A stretch of 64,000 nucleotides of DNA from Acidobacteriaceae bacterium (GTDB lineage Bacteria > Acidobacteriota > Terriglobia > Bryobacterales > Bryobacteraceae), in the NCBI GenBank assembly GCA_019240475.1, contig JAFAYI010000029.1:1-64000 (forward strand), in the 5' to 3' direction. Numbering within the stretch: position 1 is the stretch's first letter; every line of letters starts with the position of its first letter. Below, piece after piece: positions 51,507 to 60,850 of the stretch. Under the pieces are notes generated by a model. It did not search any database. It saw only the letters and a list, made by a program, of their open reading frames with translations, and was not told where the DNA came from. Position numbers and translations under genes: made by a program.

Positions 51507-52082
51507 ATGGTCGACAGTTCCTCAAAGCCGTATCCGCTGCTAAACAGCGACCGCGAACAGTCCGAACGAACCGCGCCCTCGGCGGCTGAGCGGGAACTGA
51601 GCGAGCTTTTCGACGAGTTGCGGATTCCCTTGCTGCGGTACCTGTTGGGTTTCCCGCTGCCTCCTCACGACTCGGAAGACGTTATCCAGGAAGCATTCTT
51701 GTCGCTTTTCCAGCAGATGCGCCGCGGAAGTTCGATCCAGAGCCCTAGAGGTTGGCTGTTCCGCGCCGTCCACCATCTAGCTCTGAAGCGGCGTCTCCGC
51801 TCTAGAAAAGATCTGGAGAGCGCCGCCACTCTGCTTACGGCCGAAACCTCTCTGGTCGACTCCGGCTTGAACCCGGAGGACGAACTGCTCTTCCATCGGA
51901 CGCGCGCGCGTCTCGATGCGGTGGTGCGCGCCTTACCGGAACAGCATCGATGGTGTCTCTATCTTCGGGCAGAGGGGCTGCGGTACCGCGAAATTGGAGA
52001 GATCCTAAACATTTCGCTCGGCGCCGTCTGCGGCTGCCTGCAGCGGTCCTTAGCGTTGATATCGCGCGCGGTCCAGCGCTGA
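51507..52082 (+). CDS. ECF-type RNA polymerase sigma factor
   Basis: 191 residues. Region 2 reads LRYLLGFPLPPHDSEDVIQE followed by AFLSLFQQM and GWLFRAVHHLALKRRL (-10 recognition). Region 4 reads LPEQHRWCLYLRAEGLRYRE, then IGEILNISLGAVCGCLQRSL (-35 recognition HTH). It is followed after 4 bp by an anti-sigma gene and then by a TonB-dependent receptor, the usual layout of receptor-linked ECF systems. Its target promoters are probably upstream of this cluster (inference). Confidence 0.93.
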   Translation: MVDSSSKPYPLLNSDREQSERTAPSAAERELSELFDELRIPLLRYLLGFPLPPHDSEDVIQEAFLSLFQQMRRGSSIQSPRGWLFRAVHHLALKRRLRSRKDLESAATLLTAETSLVDSGLNPEDELLFHRTRARLDAVVRALPEQHRWCLYLRAEGLRYREIGEILNISLGAVCGCLQRSLALISRAVQR

Positions 52083-52086
52083 ACGT

Positions 52087-52899
52087 ATGCCGCACGAATT
52101 TCATCTCTCGGATCGGGAATTGCTGATGCTGGCGGACGGCGAACTGCCGCCGCGCGAAGCCGCGCGCGCCGAAACTCATTTGGCCGCCTGCTGGGAGTGC
52201 CGGACGAGAAAGCAAGAGCTTGAAACCGCCATTTCCGAGTTCGTCCGCTTCCAGCGCTCGAGTTTTAAATCTACTACTCCCGCGGATGGGCCGAAGGCTC
52301 TGCTGCGTGCTCGGGTGGCGCAACAGGCAGACATCCACTCGCATTCCGGACTTCTTTTTTTTCTCGGCCCGAAGCTCGGCTGGGCTGCTTTGTTGCTCAT
52401 CCTCATTTCCGGGCTTACGCCACTCATCTGGCGTCAGATCGTGCCCGAACGGCCACTACAACCAGTCCCTTCCACAGTTCCGAATCCAAGCCTCACTCCG
52501 GGCGCCACCGTATTGTTGAGCCAACCCGCCCTCTGCCGCGAATTCAACGTCAACAACAAATTCGTGCCCGTGGCGCTTCAGAAGAAGGTCTTTGCGGAGT
52601 ATGGCATCCGGGGCGCGGAACCGGGAGCCTATGAGATCGATTACCTCATTACTCCGGCCCTTGGGGGCGCGGACGACATTCATAATCTGTGGCCCGAATC
52701 GAATCGAATGGCGCTCTGGAACGCGCACGTGAAGGATGCGCTCGAAGACCGGTTGCGCGCCATGGTTTGCGGAGGCCAGCTCGATCTTCACGTCGCCCAA
52801 CGCGACATCTCCACCAACTGGATCGAGGCGTATAAGAAATATTTCCACACGGATCGGCCGCTGCACGGCAACCAACAGAGTGGGCGCAATCGCTTTTAA
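52087..52899 (+). CDS. anti-sigma factor (ZAS type) with HNH-like extracytoplasmic domain
   Basis: 270 residues. The zinc anti-sigma motif H31-x3-C35-x2-C38 sits in THLAACWECRTRKQEL. One membrane helix (WAALLLILISGLTPLIW, about 97-113) leads to an extracytoplasmic part. Its C-terminal 110 residues (KVFAEYGIRGAEPGAYEIDY, TPALGGADDIHNLWPESN, HVKDALEDRLRAMVCGGQL) match a widespread secreted module usually containing DHLIPLELGG. Here the HNH-type His is Tyr, so any nuclease chemistry is probably lost and the domain may serve as a signal sensor. It is coupled to the sigma gene (4 bp). Confidence 0.82.
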   Translation: MPHEFHLSDRELLMLADGELPPREAARAETHLAACWECRTRKQELETAISEFVRFQRSSFKSTTPADGPKALLRARVAQQADIHSHSGLLFFLGPKLGWAALLLILISGLTPLIWRQIVPERPLQPVPSTVPNPSLTPGATVLLSQPALCREFNVNNKFVPVALQKKVFAEYGIRGAEPGAYEIDYLITPALGGADDIHNLWPESNRMALWNAHVKDALEDRLRAMVCGGQLDLHVAQRDISTNWIEAYKKYFHTDRPLHGNQQSGRNRF

Positions 52900-52905
52900 G
52901 AAACG

Positions 52906-55707
52906 TTGAACAGAAGCGGACGCGGGAGACCTTCAGATGTGCAGCACTTCTATCGGCCTGCGCGGCGCAATCCGGACTTCTGTTGCCGGGCGATTCCATT
53001 TCTTCTCGCCGCCGCTCTTCTGTTATGCCAGACGCCCCAAGGCCAGATCCGATTGCAGGTTAAGGATCCCTCCGGCGCGCCAGTGGAAGCCGCGGGAAAG
53101 CTGGAGGCTGTGTCCGGCGGTATGGCTCGCGATTTTCATACCGATTCGAATGGCGCTGCCGTTCTTACGAATCTACCGTTCGGACCATATCGGCTGATCG
53201 TTTCGAAAGCCGGATTCGCGACGCAATCGCTCAACATTGCTGTTCAGTCCGGCTCGCCCGTTATTCGCGTCGTCTCTCTGCAAATCGGCGCGCAGGCAAC
53301 ACGGGTAGACGTGGTTGACACGACGCCCCTTCCGGGCATGAACCTGCCGCTTAACGAAATCCCGGCTCCGGTGCAAACTGCGAGCGAGACCGACATTCGA
53401 AACAGCGCCGCGCTCGAGTTGGGCGATCTGATGAACCGCCGGCTCAGCGGCGTCTTTCTGAACGATATGCAAGGCAACCCGTTTCAGCCGGACGTGAACT
53501 ATCGCGGCTACACCGCATCGCCCCTTCTCGGAACTCCGGAGGGCCTTTCTGTTTACCTCGATGGAGTGCGTCAGAACCAGCCGTTCGGCGACGTTGTGAG
53601 TTGGGATTTGATCGCCACCAATTCCATTTCGGAGATGGAGTTGATCCCTGGTTCCGATCCAGTGTTCGGGCTCAACACGCTAGGCGGCTCGATAGCCGTG
53701 ACCACCAAGAGCGGCATCACGAATTCTGGTTGGGGTGGGGCATTGCTATATGGCAGCAGCGGGCGCAAACAAGTTGAAGCCGAATGGGGTGGTCTTCGAC
53801 CGAATGGCTTCAACTGGTTTTTTTCGGGTAACGCTTTCTCCGAAAACGGGTGGCGCGCTTTTTCGCCCTCCGATGTCCGCCAGGGCTTTGGAAAACTGGG
53901 CTGGAAAACCAGCAAGACCGATCTGGCGCTCACCCTTTCGTTCGCCTACAACACCCTCACCGGGAACGGCCTCCAAGATTACCGGCTCCTCGAAACCGAT
54001 TATTCGAGCGTCTACACCGTCCCCGATACCACCCGCAATCGCTCCCCTGCGTTTAATTTCATCGCGCGGCACAATTTCACCGATAACCTGGCGTTTTCGG
54101 GCAACATTTGGTATCGCTGGATCCGCACGGAGGGGTCGAATGGAAATGCCAATGACGACGCCTTTTCAAATCCGATTAACGTGCTCACCGGCCCCGAGAT
54201 CGCGGCGTTGACCGCGGCCGGCTATTCGGTACCCGCCAATGGCGTGGACCCGAATCCCTTCCCGTCGCTGTCTTGCATCGCCGAAGCATTGATATTCGGC
54301 AGCCCGGACTCCACTTGCGACGGAGTCAATATCTACTCCAAAGAGATCCAGAACGACTTCGGGCTCTCTGGGCAGGTGACCTGGTTGACCAAACCGGGAG
54401 GGTATCGGAATCTGCTGACCGCGGGGGCCCTGTTCGATCGGGGCGCTGTCAGCTTTACGCAAACCGCGCAGTACGGTTATCTTAATTCTTCTTACGTTTT
54501 CGTTGGCGTGCCCGCGTGGCAGAACGGCTCAACAGTCGATAGCAAGGGAAATCCTGTCAATTCCGAAGTGGACCTGCATGGCGTCACCCCCAATGGGAGC
54601 GTTTACATCACCGACACGTTTTCACCGCTGCGAAATTGGACCGTAACGCTGGCGGGCCGTTTCAACACCACGACCATCAATAACTACGATCGTCTGAATC
54701 CCGCGGCCGGCCCCGGCTCGCTTACCGGCGATTACACTTACAGCCGTTTCAACCCATCCGCCGGCGTTACTTACAATCCCGCAGGATGGCTGAATCTGTA
54801 CGCGAACTATTCGCAAGCGAATCGCGCGCCGACTTCCATCGAACTTGGCTGCGCCGATCCTAATAATCCCTGCAGCCTGCCGAACGCGCTGTCAAGTGAC
54901 CCACCCTTGTCTCAGGTAATCACACGAACATGGGAAGCCGGTCTGCGCGGCAAGTCCGAACGCTTCCATACTAACTGGAGCACCGGCTTATTCCGCGCCG
55001 AGAACACAAACGACATCCTGTTTGTCGCTTCTCAAATTACAGGGACCGGTTACTTCCAGAATTTCGGCAAGACTCGGCGTGAAGGGCTACAGGCCGATAT
55101 CGACGGCCGTTATGGACGTGTCGGCTTCGGCCTGGATTATTCGTTTCTGTCGGCGACGTATCAAAGTGTGGATACCCTGGATGGCTCTGCAAACAACACC
55201 AGCGATATCGCGCTTTCGGGATATCCGGGGATAGGAGGCGTGATCACCGTGCATCCGGGAAATCGCATTCCGCTGATTCCGAAAGAGACCGGCAAAGCAT
55301 TCATCGACGTGCAAGCGACTTCGAAGCTCTTCTTCGATATCGGAATGGTCGCGGATTCGAGTTCCTACGTACGCGGCAACGAGAACAATGCGTACCAGTC
55401 AGATGGACCGTACTATCTAGGACCGGGAGTAACTCCAGGCCATGCCATTTTCAATTTCAACCTGCACTATGACATCTCGAAACACATTCAGTTAGGCGTT
55501 CAAGTGGATAACATCGCGGACCGTCATTACTACACCGCCGGGCAGCTTGCCGATACCTTTATCGGCAGGAACGGACTCCCTGTCTTCGCGCCTTTTCCTG
55601 CATATGCCAGCGGCCCTCAGGCGGGGAACGCCCCTCTGCTCAACTCTACATTCTTCGCCCCTGGCGCCCCCCGGCGCGCATGGGTTGATTTAAAAGTGAT
55701 GTTTTGA
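52906..55707 (+). CDS. TonB-dependent receptor linked to ECF/anti-sigma pair
   Basis: 933 residues from TTG 52906; GTG 52939 with GGGAGA upstream is an alternative that keeps the signal peptide (IPFLLAAALLLCQTPQGQ). Domains: carboxypeptidase-regulatory-like (about 45-125), plug (about 135-270; NSAALELGDLMNRRLSGVFL, YLDGVRQNQPFGDVVSWDL, LGGSIAVTTKSG) and beta-barrel to the terminal VDLKVMF. The barrel motifs match FecA/CirA-like siderophore-type receptors more than the Oar type. With the sigma and anti-sigma genes it probably imports and reports a ligand; iron is likely but not shown. Confidence 0.9.
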   Translation: MNRSGRGRPSDVQHFYRPARRNPDFCCRAIPFLLAAALLLCQTPQGQIRLQVKDPSGAPVEAAGKLEAVSGGMARDFHTDSNGAAVLTNLPFGPYRLIVSKAGFATQSLNIAVQSGSPVIRVVSLQIGAQATRVDVVDTTPLPGMNLPLNEIPAPVQTASETDIRNSAALELGDLMNRRLSGVFLNDMQGNPFQPDVNYRGYTASPLLGTPEGLSVYLDGVRQNQPFGDVVSWDLIATNSISEMELIPGSDPVFGLNTLGGSIAVTTKSGITNSGWGGALLYGSSGRKQVEAEWGGLRPNGFNWFFSGNAFSENGWRAFSPSDVRQGFGKLGWKTSKTDLALTLSFAYNTLTGNGLQDYRLLETDYSSVYTVPDTTRNRSPAFNFIARHNFTDNLAFSGNIWYRWIRTEGSNGNANDDAFSNPINVLTGPEIAALTAAGYSVPANGVDPNPFPSLSCIAEALIFGSPDSTCDGVNIYSKEIQNDFGLSGQVTWLTKPGGYRNLLTAGALFDRGAVSFTQTAQYGYLNSSYVFVGVPAWQNGSTVDSKGNPVNSEVDLHGVTPNGSVYITDTFSPLRNWTVTLAGRFNTTTINNYDRLNPAAGPGSLTGDYTYSRFNPSAGVTYNPAGWLNLYANYSQANRAPTSIELGCADPNNPCSLPNALSSDPPLSQVITRTWEAGLRGKSERFHTNWSTGLFRAENTNDILFVASQITGTGYFQNFGKTRREGLQADIDGRYGRVGFGLDYSFLSATYQSVDTLDGSANNTSDIALSGYPGIGGVITVHPGNRIPLIPKETGKAFIDVQATSKLFFDIGMVADSSSYVRGNENNAYQSDGPYYLGPGVTPGHAIFNFNLHYDISKHIQLGVQVDNIADRHYYTAGQLADTFIGRNGLPVFAPFPAYASGPQAGNAPLLNSTFFAPGAPRRAWVDLKVMF

Positions 55708-55730
55708 TGAGTGCGCGGCCGAGCCTGAAC

Positions 55731-56054
55731 TTACGCGCGGCGCGCGTGCGGGAGGCCGCCGTACTGAGCGTGAAAGCGCGCGGGGTTTTCCGAATCGCTG
55801 GCCTCAACGGGGCGGAAGAATCGCAAATAGCAATGAGGACACCGATAGGGCAGCACGAACTTACTCACGCTGAATTCAAAGAAATTCTTCCGGCGCGACC
55901 GCAAGAAATCCTTGGCGCCGCACTTCGGACACCGATCCCGATTCTTAGGCAAAGCCAATGCAACTGCCTTCTTCCAGACCTCGTTGTATCGCGGAGAAGC
56001 GAGCTTTGCCTTCCATCGAACTAAAGAGACACTTGTCACCAGCCGCACACGCAT
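55731..56054 (-). CDS. small zinc-ribbon protein
   Basis: 107 residues from ATG 56054. A zinc ribbon is formed by CPKCG and CPHC, separated by 23 residues (RCPKCGAKDFLRSRRKNFFE ... PYRCPHCYLRFFRP). The N-terminal 35 residues are basic. It has no signal peptide, so it is cytoplasmic. Similar small zinc-ribbon proteins of unknown role are common in Acidobacteriota. It lies 71 bp downstream of trpS on the same strand. Confidence 0.6.
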   Translation of the reverse strand: MRVRLVTSVSLVRWKAKLASPRYNEVWKKAVALALPKNRDRCPKCGAKDFLRSRRKNFFEFSVSKFVLPYRCPHCYLRFFRPVEASDSENPARFHAQYGGLPHARRA

Positions 56055-56125
56055 CTAATCGGTAGACGCGCATGTAGGAAACTGGTGACTTCCAATTTAG
56101 GGGTTCTGCGCTGGGTAGCCGTGGC

Positions 56126-57103
56126 CTAGCGGACAAATAGGCCCATGGCCCGCTTCACTTTTGCAACCGTGTCGTGCGTAATTGGCAACACTCGTTCTTT
56201 GCCTGCTTCGAGCAGTTGATCTATATGACTCGGGTCATCCGTAATTTCACGGTAGCGCCGCTGAATAGGCTCAAGCCTCGCGATCACGGCTTCAGCCACC
56301 AACTTCTTGAAATCGCCGTAGCGCATCCCCGCTACGCGGTCCTTCGTGATGGAACCGTCGCAAGCCTGGGCTATCGTGAAGAGATTCGCAATCCCCGGCC
56401 CCATGCTACCCGGATCGACCGCGGATTGGGAATCGGTAGTTGCGCGCGCGATCTTCTTTTGAATTGCCTTGGGCTCATCTAGCAGCCCAATGGCGTGTCC
56501 CGCGCTCGTCTCCGACTTACTCATCTTTTGAGCCGGGTCGTCAAGACCCATGATGCGAGCACCCACAGCCGGCAAGTTCGTTGCCGGCATCACAAACGTT
56601 TCTCCGTACAAGGAGTTAAAGCGTTGCGCCAGATCTCGCGTGAATTCCAGATGCTGCGATTGGTCTTCGCCCACGGGAACGATACTCGCCTGGTACAGCA
56701 AAATGTCGGCCGCCATCAGGACGGGGTATTGCAGTATCCCATCGCCGATGGTCTCCTGCTTCTCAGCTTTGGATTTGAACTGAGTCATACGCTGCAGCCA
56801 CCCCAGCGGCGCGACGCAGGTCAGCAGCCACGCAAGCTCCGCGTGCCCCGAAATGCTCGATTGCACGACGATCGACGATTGCTCCGGGTCAATACCTGCG
56901 GCCACAAAGAGAGCCGCTGTCTCGCGGATCTTCTTGGACAGCTCGGCCGGCGATTGATAAACGGTGATAGCGTGCAAATCGACGATACAGAAAATGCTTT
57001 CGTATCGGCCCTGGATCTCAGCCCAGTTCTTTAGCGCTCCGAGATAATTGCCAATGTGAAGCTGACCGCTCGGTTGAATTCCCGAAAAAACTCGTGCTCT
57101 CAT
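56126..57103 (-). CDS. trpS: tryptophanyl-tRNA synthetase
   Basis: 325 residues from ATG 57103 (MRARVFSGIQPSGQLHIGNY), the standard N-terminus; the frame extends upstream to 57352 without homology and across the divergent methyltransferase start. Class I signatures: HIGN near residue 16 and KMSKS in DDPAQKMSKSETSAGHAI. VLMAADILLYQASIVPVGED and QSQHLEFTRDLAQRFN are also conserved. It charges tRNA-Trp; a single essential copy is expected. It is divergent from the rRNA methyltransferase gene with 28 bp between starts. Confidence 0.96.
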   Translation of the reverse strand: MRARVFSGIQPSGQLHIGNYLGALKNWAEIQGRYESIFCIVDLHAITVYQSPAELSKKIRETAALFVAAGIDPEQSSIVVQSSISGHAELAWLLTCVAPLGWLQRMTQFKSKAEKQETIGDGILQYPVLMAADILLYQASIVPVGEDQSQHLEFTRDLAQRFNSLYGETFVMPATNLPAVGARIMGLDDPAQKMSKSETSAGHAIGLLDEPKAIQKKIARATTDSQSAVDPGSMGPGIANLFTIAQACDGSITKDRVAGMRYGDFKKLVAEAVIARLEPIQRRYREITDDPSHIDQLLEAGKERVLPITHDTVAKVKRAMGLFVR

Positions 57104-57131
57104 GCGTTCAAATGAATCTTCATAGTAAGGG

Positions 57132-58355
57132 ATGCCTCTGCAAGTGAATGCTGAATCGCCGGAGTTCATGGAAATAGAAATCGAAAAGTTGGTGTACGGC
57201 GGCGATGGCTTGGCGCGCGTGAACGGGCAAGTGTTGCTCGCGCCATTTGTGTTGCCCGGCGAGCGCGCTCTCGTAACACCGCTTCCCGGGAAGGGGCAAA
57301 CCTTACGTGGATCTTTGCTGGAAGTGACCCGGCCTGCTTCCGAACGAATCACTCCGCGCTGCGAGTACTTCGCCGAATGCGGAGGATGCCACTACCAGCA
57401 CGCCGGATATACCCTTCAGCTTGCGCAAAAGCGCGAGATTCTCCGCGAGACGCTGCTGCGGTTGGGAAAAGTGGTATGGGAAGGCGATGTGCCCGTACTC
57501 AGCGGCGAGCCTTGGCTGTACCGGAATCGCATCCAGCTCCATTTCGAAGATCGGAAGGCGGGCTTTCATAAGAGCGGCTCGCACGATATCCGCTCCGTTA
57601 ACCACTGCGAGATCTCCTCGCCTGTGCTGAATGCGGCGATCTCAAAGCTTCAAACAGCCGTTCGGCAGCCTCAGTGGCCTGGGTTTCTGCGTTCGCTCGA
57701 ATTGTTTACTAACGAATCGCAACTCCAGTTGACAGTGACGGACTCCTTGCGTCCCCTAGCGGCTCGCTTCTTCGAATGGTGCGCCAGCCTTCTCGATTCT
57801 CTCGCGCCCGGTTCAATTGACTATATGGCGGCCGGACATACCTTTCGCATCAGCCGCGGTTCGTTTTTTCAAGTGAACCGGTTTCTGATCGACAGCCTGG
57901 TGCAAGAGGTTTTAGGCGACTCCTCCGGCGCGCATGCTGTCGATCTTTATGCCGGTGTCGGCCTTTTCTCCTTGCCCTTGTTTCAGCGCTTCCCGCGAGT
58001 AGACGCGGTCGAGCGCAGCGGGCCGGCGTTCCGGGATCTGGAGTGGAATGCCGCCGCCAACGGCGCACGCATTCGGCCTTTCCATGGCTCTGCCGAAGAC
58101 TCCCTAAGAGGCCTGGAAGGAACGCCAGATCTGGTGATCGCCGATCCGCCGCGCGCCGGCTTGGGGGCGAGCGTAGTGGCGGGACTGCTGAGGCTTCGGC
58201 CGGCCAAACTTGTGATCGTGAGCTGCGATCCGGCCACGCTCGCGCGCGATCTTCGGGCGCTGCTCGAAACCTACCGCATCACGCGGCTCTGCCTGATCGA
58301 TCTCTTTCCGCAAACCTATCACCTGGAAACGATCGCGCACCTGGAACGCAAGTAA
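57132..58355 (+). CDS. RlmD/TrmA-type class I RNA (uracil-5-)-methyltransferase
   Basis: 407 residues. The N-terminal TRAM domain (about 1-68; EIEIEKLVYGGDGLARVNGQ) is followed by an iron-sulfur cluster motif (Cys77, Cys83, Cys86 in CEYFAECGGCHYQ, and Cys in VNHCEISS). The SAM-binding Rossmann fold reads AVDLYAGVGLFSLPLF (about 270) with PDLVIADPPRAGLG, and the nucleophile is Cys364 in IVSCDPATLARDL. The family makes m5U in 23S rRNA (U1939/U747) or tRNA U54. The cluster argues for RlmD or RlmC over TrmA, but the target is not readable. Confidence 0.9.
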   Translation: MPLQVNAESPEFMEIEIEKLVYGGDGLARVNGQVLLAPFVLPGERALVTPLPGKGQTLRGSLLEVTRPASERITPRCEYFAECGGCHYQHAGYTLQLAQKREILRETLLRLGKVVWEGDVPVLSGEPWLYRNRIQLHFEDRKAGFHKSGSHDIRSVNHCEISSPVLNAAISKLQTAVRQPQWPGFLRSLELFTNESQLQLTVTDSLRPLAARFFEWCASLLDSLAPGSIDYMAAGHTFRISRGSFFQVNRFLIDSLVQEVLGDSSGAHAVDLYAGVGLFSLPLFQRFPRVDAVERSGPAFRDLEWNAAANGARIRPFHGSAEDSLRGLEGTPDLVIADPPRAGLGASVVAGLLRLRPAKLVIVSCDPATLARDLRALLETYRITRLCLIDLFPQTYHLETIAHLERK

Positions 58356-58357
58356 CG

Positions 58358-60850
58358 CTAACGCCGCCTGAAGGCCTGCGTAATACCGCTCCACTTTCGC
58401 GTGATCAGCTCCGCGACGGTAAGAGCAATCGCCAAACCGAGAAGCGCCGGCCAGAGTTGCCATGTCGTATAGATCGATCTGCCGTCCGCCTCGAACACCG
58501 ACTCAGGCGAAGGGTTGAACCGGCCCCCCGTCAGGGCCGAGATCTGCTGCAACAGCGCTTCGTTCGAGCCGTGATCCCGCAACTCTTCTTCCTGGCGATA
58601 AAATCCAATCTCCGGAAACGTAGGTGTGTCGATTACGGGACGAATCCGAAACAGCCCGCGCGCGCGGCCCACGTGTACTCGACCCCGATAGACTTGCGGC
58701 TCAATCTTGCTTATGTCGATGGCTTTCCGGAATGCGTTCGGGCCTAGGATGTAAATCGGCGGCACGGAGGCGGGCTGCAACGATCCTGGCGCTAAACGAT
58801 ATGTCACCGTCAAGTCCCCATCCGCCGCGTCGAACTGCGCGCTCGCCTCGCTGCGATTCACTTCGCCTAACAGGTCGCGCGTCACATTCATCCAGAATTT
58901 GTCGAATCCAGGCCACGTCACCCAGGCTTCGGCCCACCTGCTCTTGGCGTCCGAGGCGAACACTCCCGCCCGCCCCAAGCCATATCTCCAGCGAACGTAG
59001 AGCGGATCTTTTCGTTCAGGATCGATGCCAAGAATCGTTTCGGCCGTGAGCTTGGCGTCGTATCGCGCATACCCTTTAAGCGCAGGCGCGCTCTCCATTC
59101 CGACGTTCTGCAGGATCTCAGCCGGGCGTTCCACGATGGGAGTCAGTGGCTTCTCGACCGCGCTCGAGCCGCTATAATCCTCTACATCCTTGAGAAGAAT
59201 CTGTTCGAGGCCTTGCGGCTCATTCAGGAAATAACTGCGCCCTCCGGAGGTTTCGGCGATCTTTTCCAGATAAGACCGGTTCACGTCCTGGCCCAGGCCA
59301 ACGGTCGAAATGGTCACCTGATGCGCCTTCGCCTCTTTAGCCAGATCGAAGCTGTCGCCTTCTTCGGAAATGCCATCCGTCAGAAGAACAATATGTTTGT
59401 AATTCGCCTTCGAGCGCGAAACCTTTCGATATGCTTCGGCCAGAGCCGGCGCAATCTGCGTACCGCCATCCGGCGTTATGCCCGAGATCAGCCGCTTAAT
59501 CAGCGCCGTATCCTGCGCCCGCCGCATCGGCACCGCCCACTGATACGAATTGTCGAAGATAAGCACGCCAATGCTGTCGGTAGGCCGCAGATGATCCACT
59601 ACTCCGACTGCCGAGAGCCGCGCCAGCTCAATCTTGCGTCCTTCCATCGAAGACGATTTATCGATAATCAAGGCCACGCATGTGCCTTCGGGCGTCTTAG
59701 GCGGAGCGAGCTTGGCGGGCAGAGCGCGATCGAGCGCATCCATTTGCTGGTCTTGCTTGTAGACCTGCCGCTCACCGCCAATGAGCAAGAGGCCGCCGCC
59801 GCCTTTAACATACTCTTCCAATCGAGACTTCCGCTCGATCGCAAGGGAGTTCAGGTCAAGGTTATTGAGAATGACGAGCTGAATCGAATCGAGGCCTTTG
59901 TCGATGAGCGAAACTTCGCGCGTCACCTCGAATTCCGCCTCCCCGAATGCTTGCAAGAGATTCTGTTCCGTTCCTGGAGGGTCTTGCGAAAGATACAGGA
60001 TCTTCGCTTTCTTGAGTTGAACGGCTTGTTCGAAACTTGCCTCGCCCAGCGCGCCGGCCGTAACTTTCCCGGAAATGAACGTCGCGCCGCTCGCCTTCAG
60101 GCGCGCATGCACCCGGACGGTGTTCAGGCCGGCTTCAAGGTCGACAGGATTACTGCCCAGGTTCTTTTCTTCGGCCGAGAGATCTACGGAGGCGCGAACC
60201 GCTCGCGGGGAATAGATAACCAGGTCGATGGGAATCTGCTCGCCCGCATAAGCCTCGCGCGGCATCGAGAGCGCCTCTAGCCGCACGCCTGCGTTCGGTC
60301 TGCCGGCAAGCGGAACCGTATCCACCGGAACCTGCAATTGCCGAAGCTCTGCAATGGCGCGCGCGCTGCTCCCCTCGTTCTCGTTCCCGTCCGTGAGCAG
60401 AACCAGGCGCGGAATGTAGCCGGCCGGTATCGCGCCCATGGTATTGACCAGGGCGAATTCCAGGTTCGTTCCGTTCGCCATCTCGCCCGAAGCTGGCGTC
60501 AGATGCAATCCGCCTGCCCACTCCGCCTTCGTAAGCGTTCGCGTTTGACTCGCAAACGGAACTACGTTCATCCAGTTTCCGCCCTTACGGCGCCGCACTT
60601 CGCTCACAAAAGAGGAAGCTCGGGCCAAATCGTTTCGGGTGATGCTCGCGGAGGTGTCGACTAGAACCACTACGCCGGTTCTGGTTCGAGGCAGGCTGAT
60701 GCGGGGCTCCGCGAATGCGACCGCGATGGCCGCGAAGCTCAGAGCCTTAAGGATCAATGCGAGCCGGCGCGCTCCGGAGCGCCATTCGTACACAGCCCAG
60801 GCAAGCGCTAAGGGCAACAGGAGCAGGACCCGCCCGTGTGCGAAGCTCAT
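58358..60850 (-). CDS. membrane protein with two VWA-like domains
   Basis: 830 residues. Two N-terminal helices (about 8-50) precede a first VWA-like domain with GVVVLVDTSASITRNDL (about 60) and a glutamine-amidotransferase-like segment (KGGGGLLLIGGERQVYKQD, about 350). A second VWA domain with an intact MIDAS (ALIIDKSSSMEGRKIELARL, about 393, then TDGISEEGDSF) follows. The C-terminal helix (WPALLGLAIALTVAELITRK) precedes QAFRRR. It overlaps the upstream BatA-like gene by 4 bp. With MoxR and DUF58 it forms the usual AAA/VWA chaperone operon of the envelope; the client is unknown. Confidence 0.88.
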   Translation of the reverse strand: MSFAHGRVLLLLPLALAWAVYEWRSGARRLALILKALSFAAIAVAFAEPRISLPRTRTGVVVLVDTSASITRNDLARASSFVSEVRRRKGGNWMNVVPFASQTRTLTKAEWAGGLHLTPASGEMANGTNLEFALVNTMGAIPAGYIPRLVLLTDGNENEGSSARAIAELRQLQVPVDTVPLAGRPNAGVRLEALSMPREAYAGEQIPIDLVIYSPRAVRASVDLSAEEKNLGSNPVDLEAGLNTVRVHARLKASGATFISGKVTAGALGEASFEQAVQLKKAKILYLSQDPPGTEQNLLQAFGEAEFEVTREVSLIDKGLDSIQLVILNNLDLNSLAIERKSRLEEYVKGGGGLLLIGGERQVYKQDQQMDALDRALPAKLAPPKTPEGTCVALIIDKSSSMEGRKIELARLSAVGVVDHLRPTDSIGVLIFDNSYQWAVPMRRAQDTALIKRLISGITPDGGTQIAPALAEAYRKVSRSKANYKHIVLLTDGISEEGDSFDLAKEAKAHQVTISTVGLGQDVNRSYLEKIAETSGGRSYFLNEPQGLEQILLKDVEDYSGSSAVEKPLTPIVERPAEILQNVGMESAPALKGYARYDAKLTAETILGIDPERKDPLYVRWRYGLGRAGVFASDAKSRWAEAWVTWPGFDKFWMNVTRDLLGEVNRSEASAQFDAADGDLTVTYRLAPGSLQPASVPPIYILGPNAFRKAIDISKIEPQVYRGRVHVGRARGLFRIRPVIDTPTFPEIGFYRQEEELRDHGSNEALLQQISALTGGRFNPSPESVFEADGRSIYTTWQLWPALLGLAIALTVAELITRKWSGITQAFRRR

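Noticed and set aside
51335..51585. Frame encoding an AT-hook-like RKRGRPK motif between the propeller and sigma genes
   Set aside because: It has no start codon ahead of the motif and overlaps both the propeller end and the sigma factor start in another frame. It could be a frameshifted tail, but nothing else supports it.
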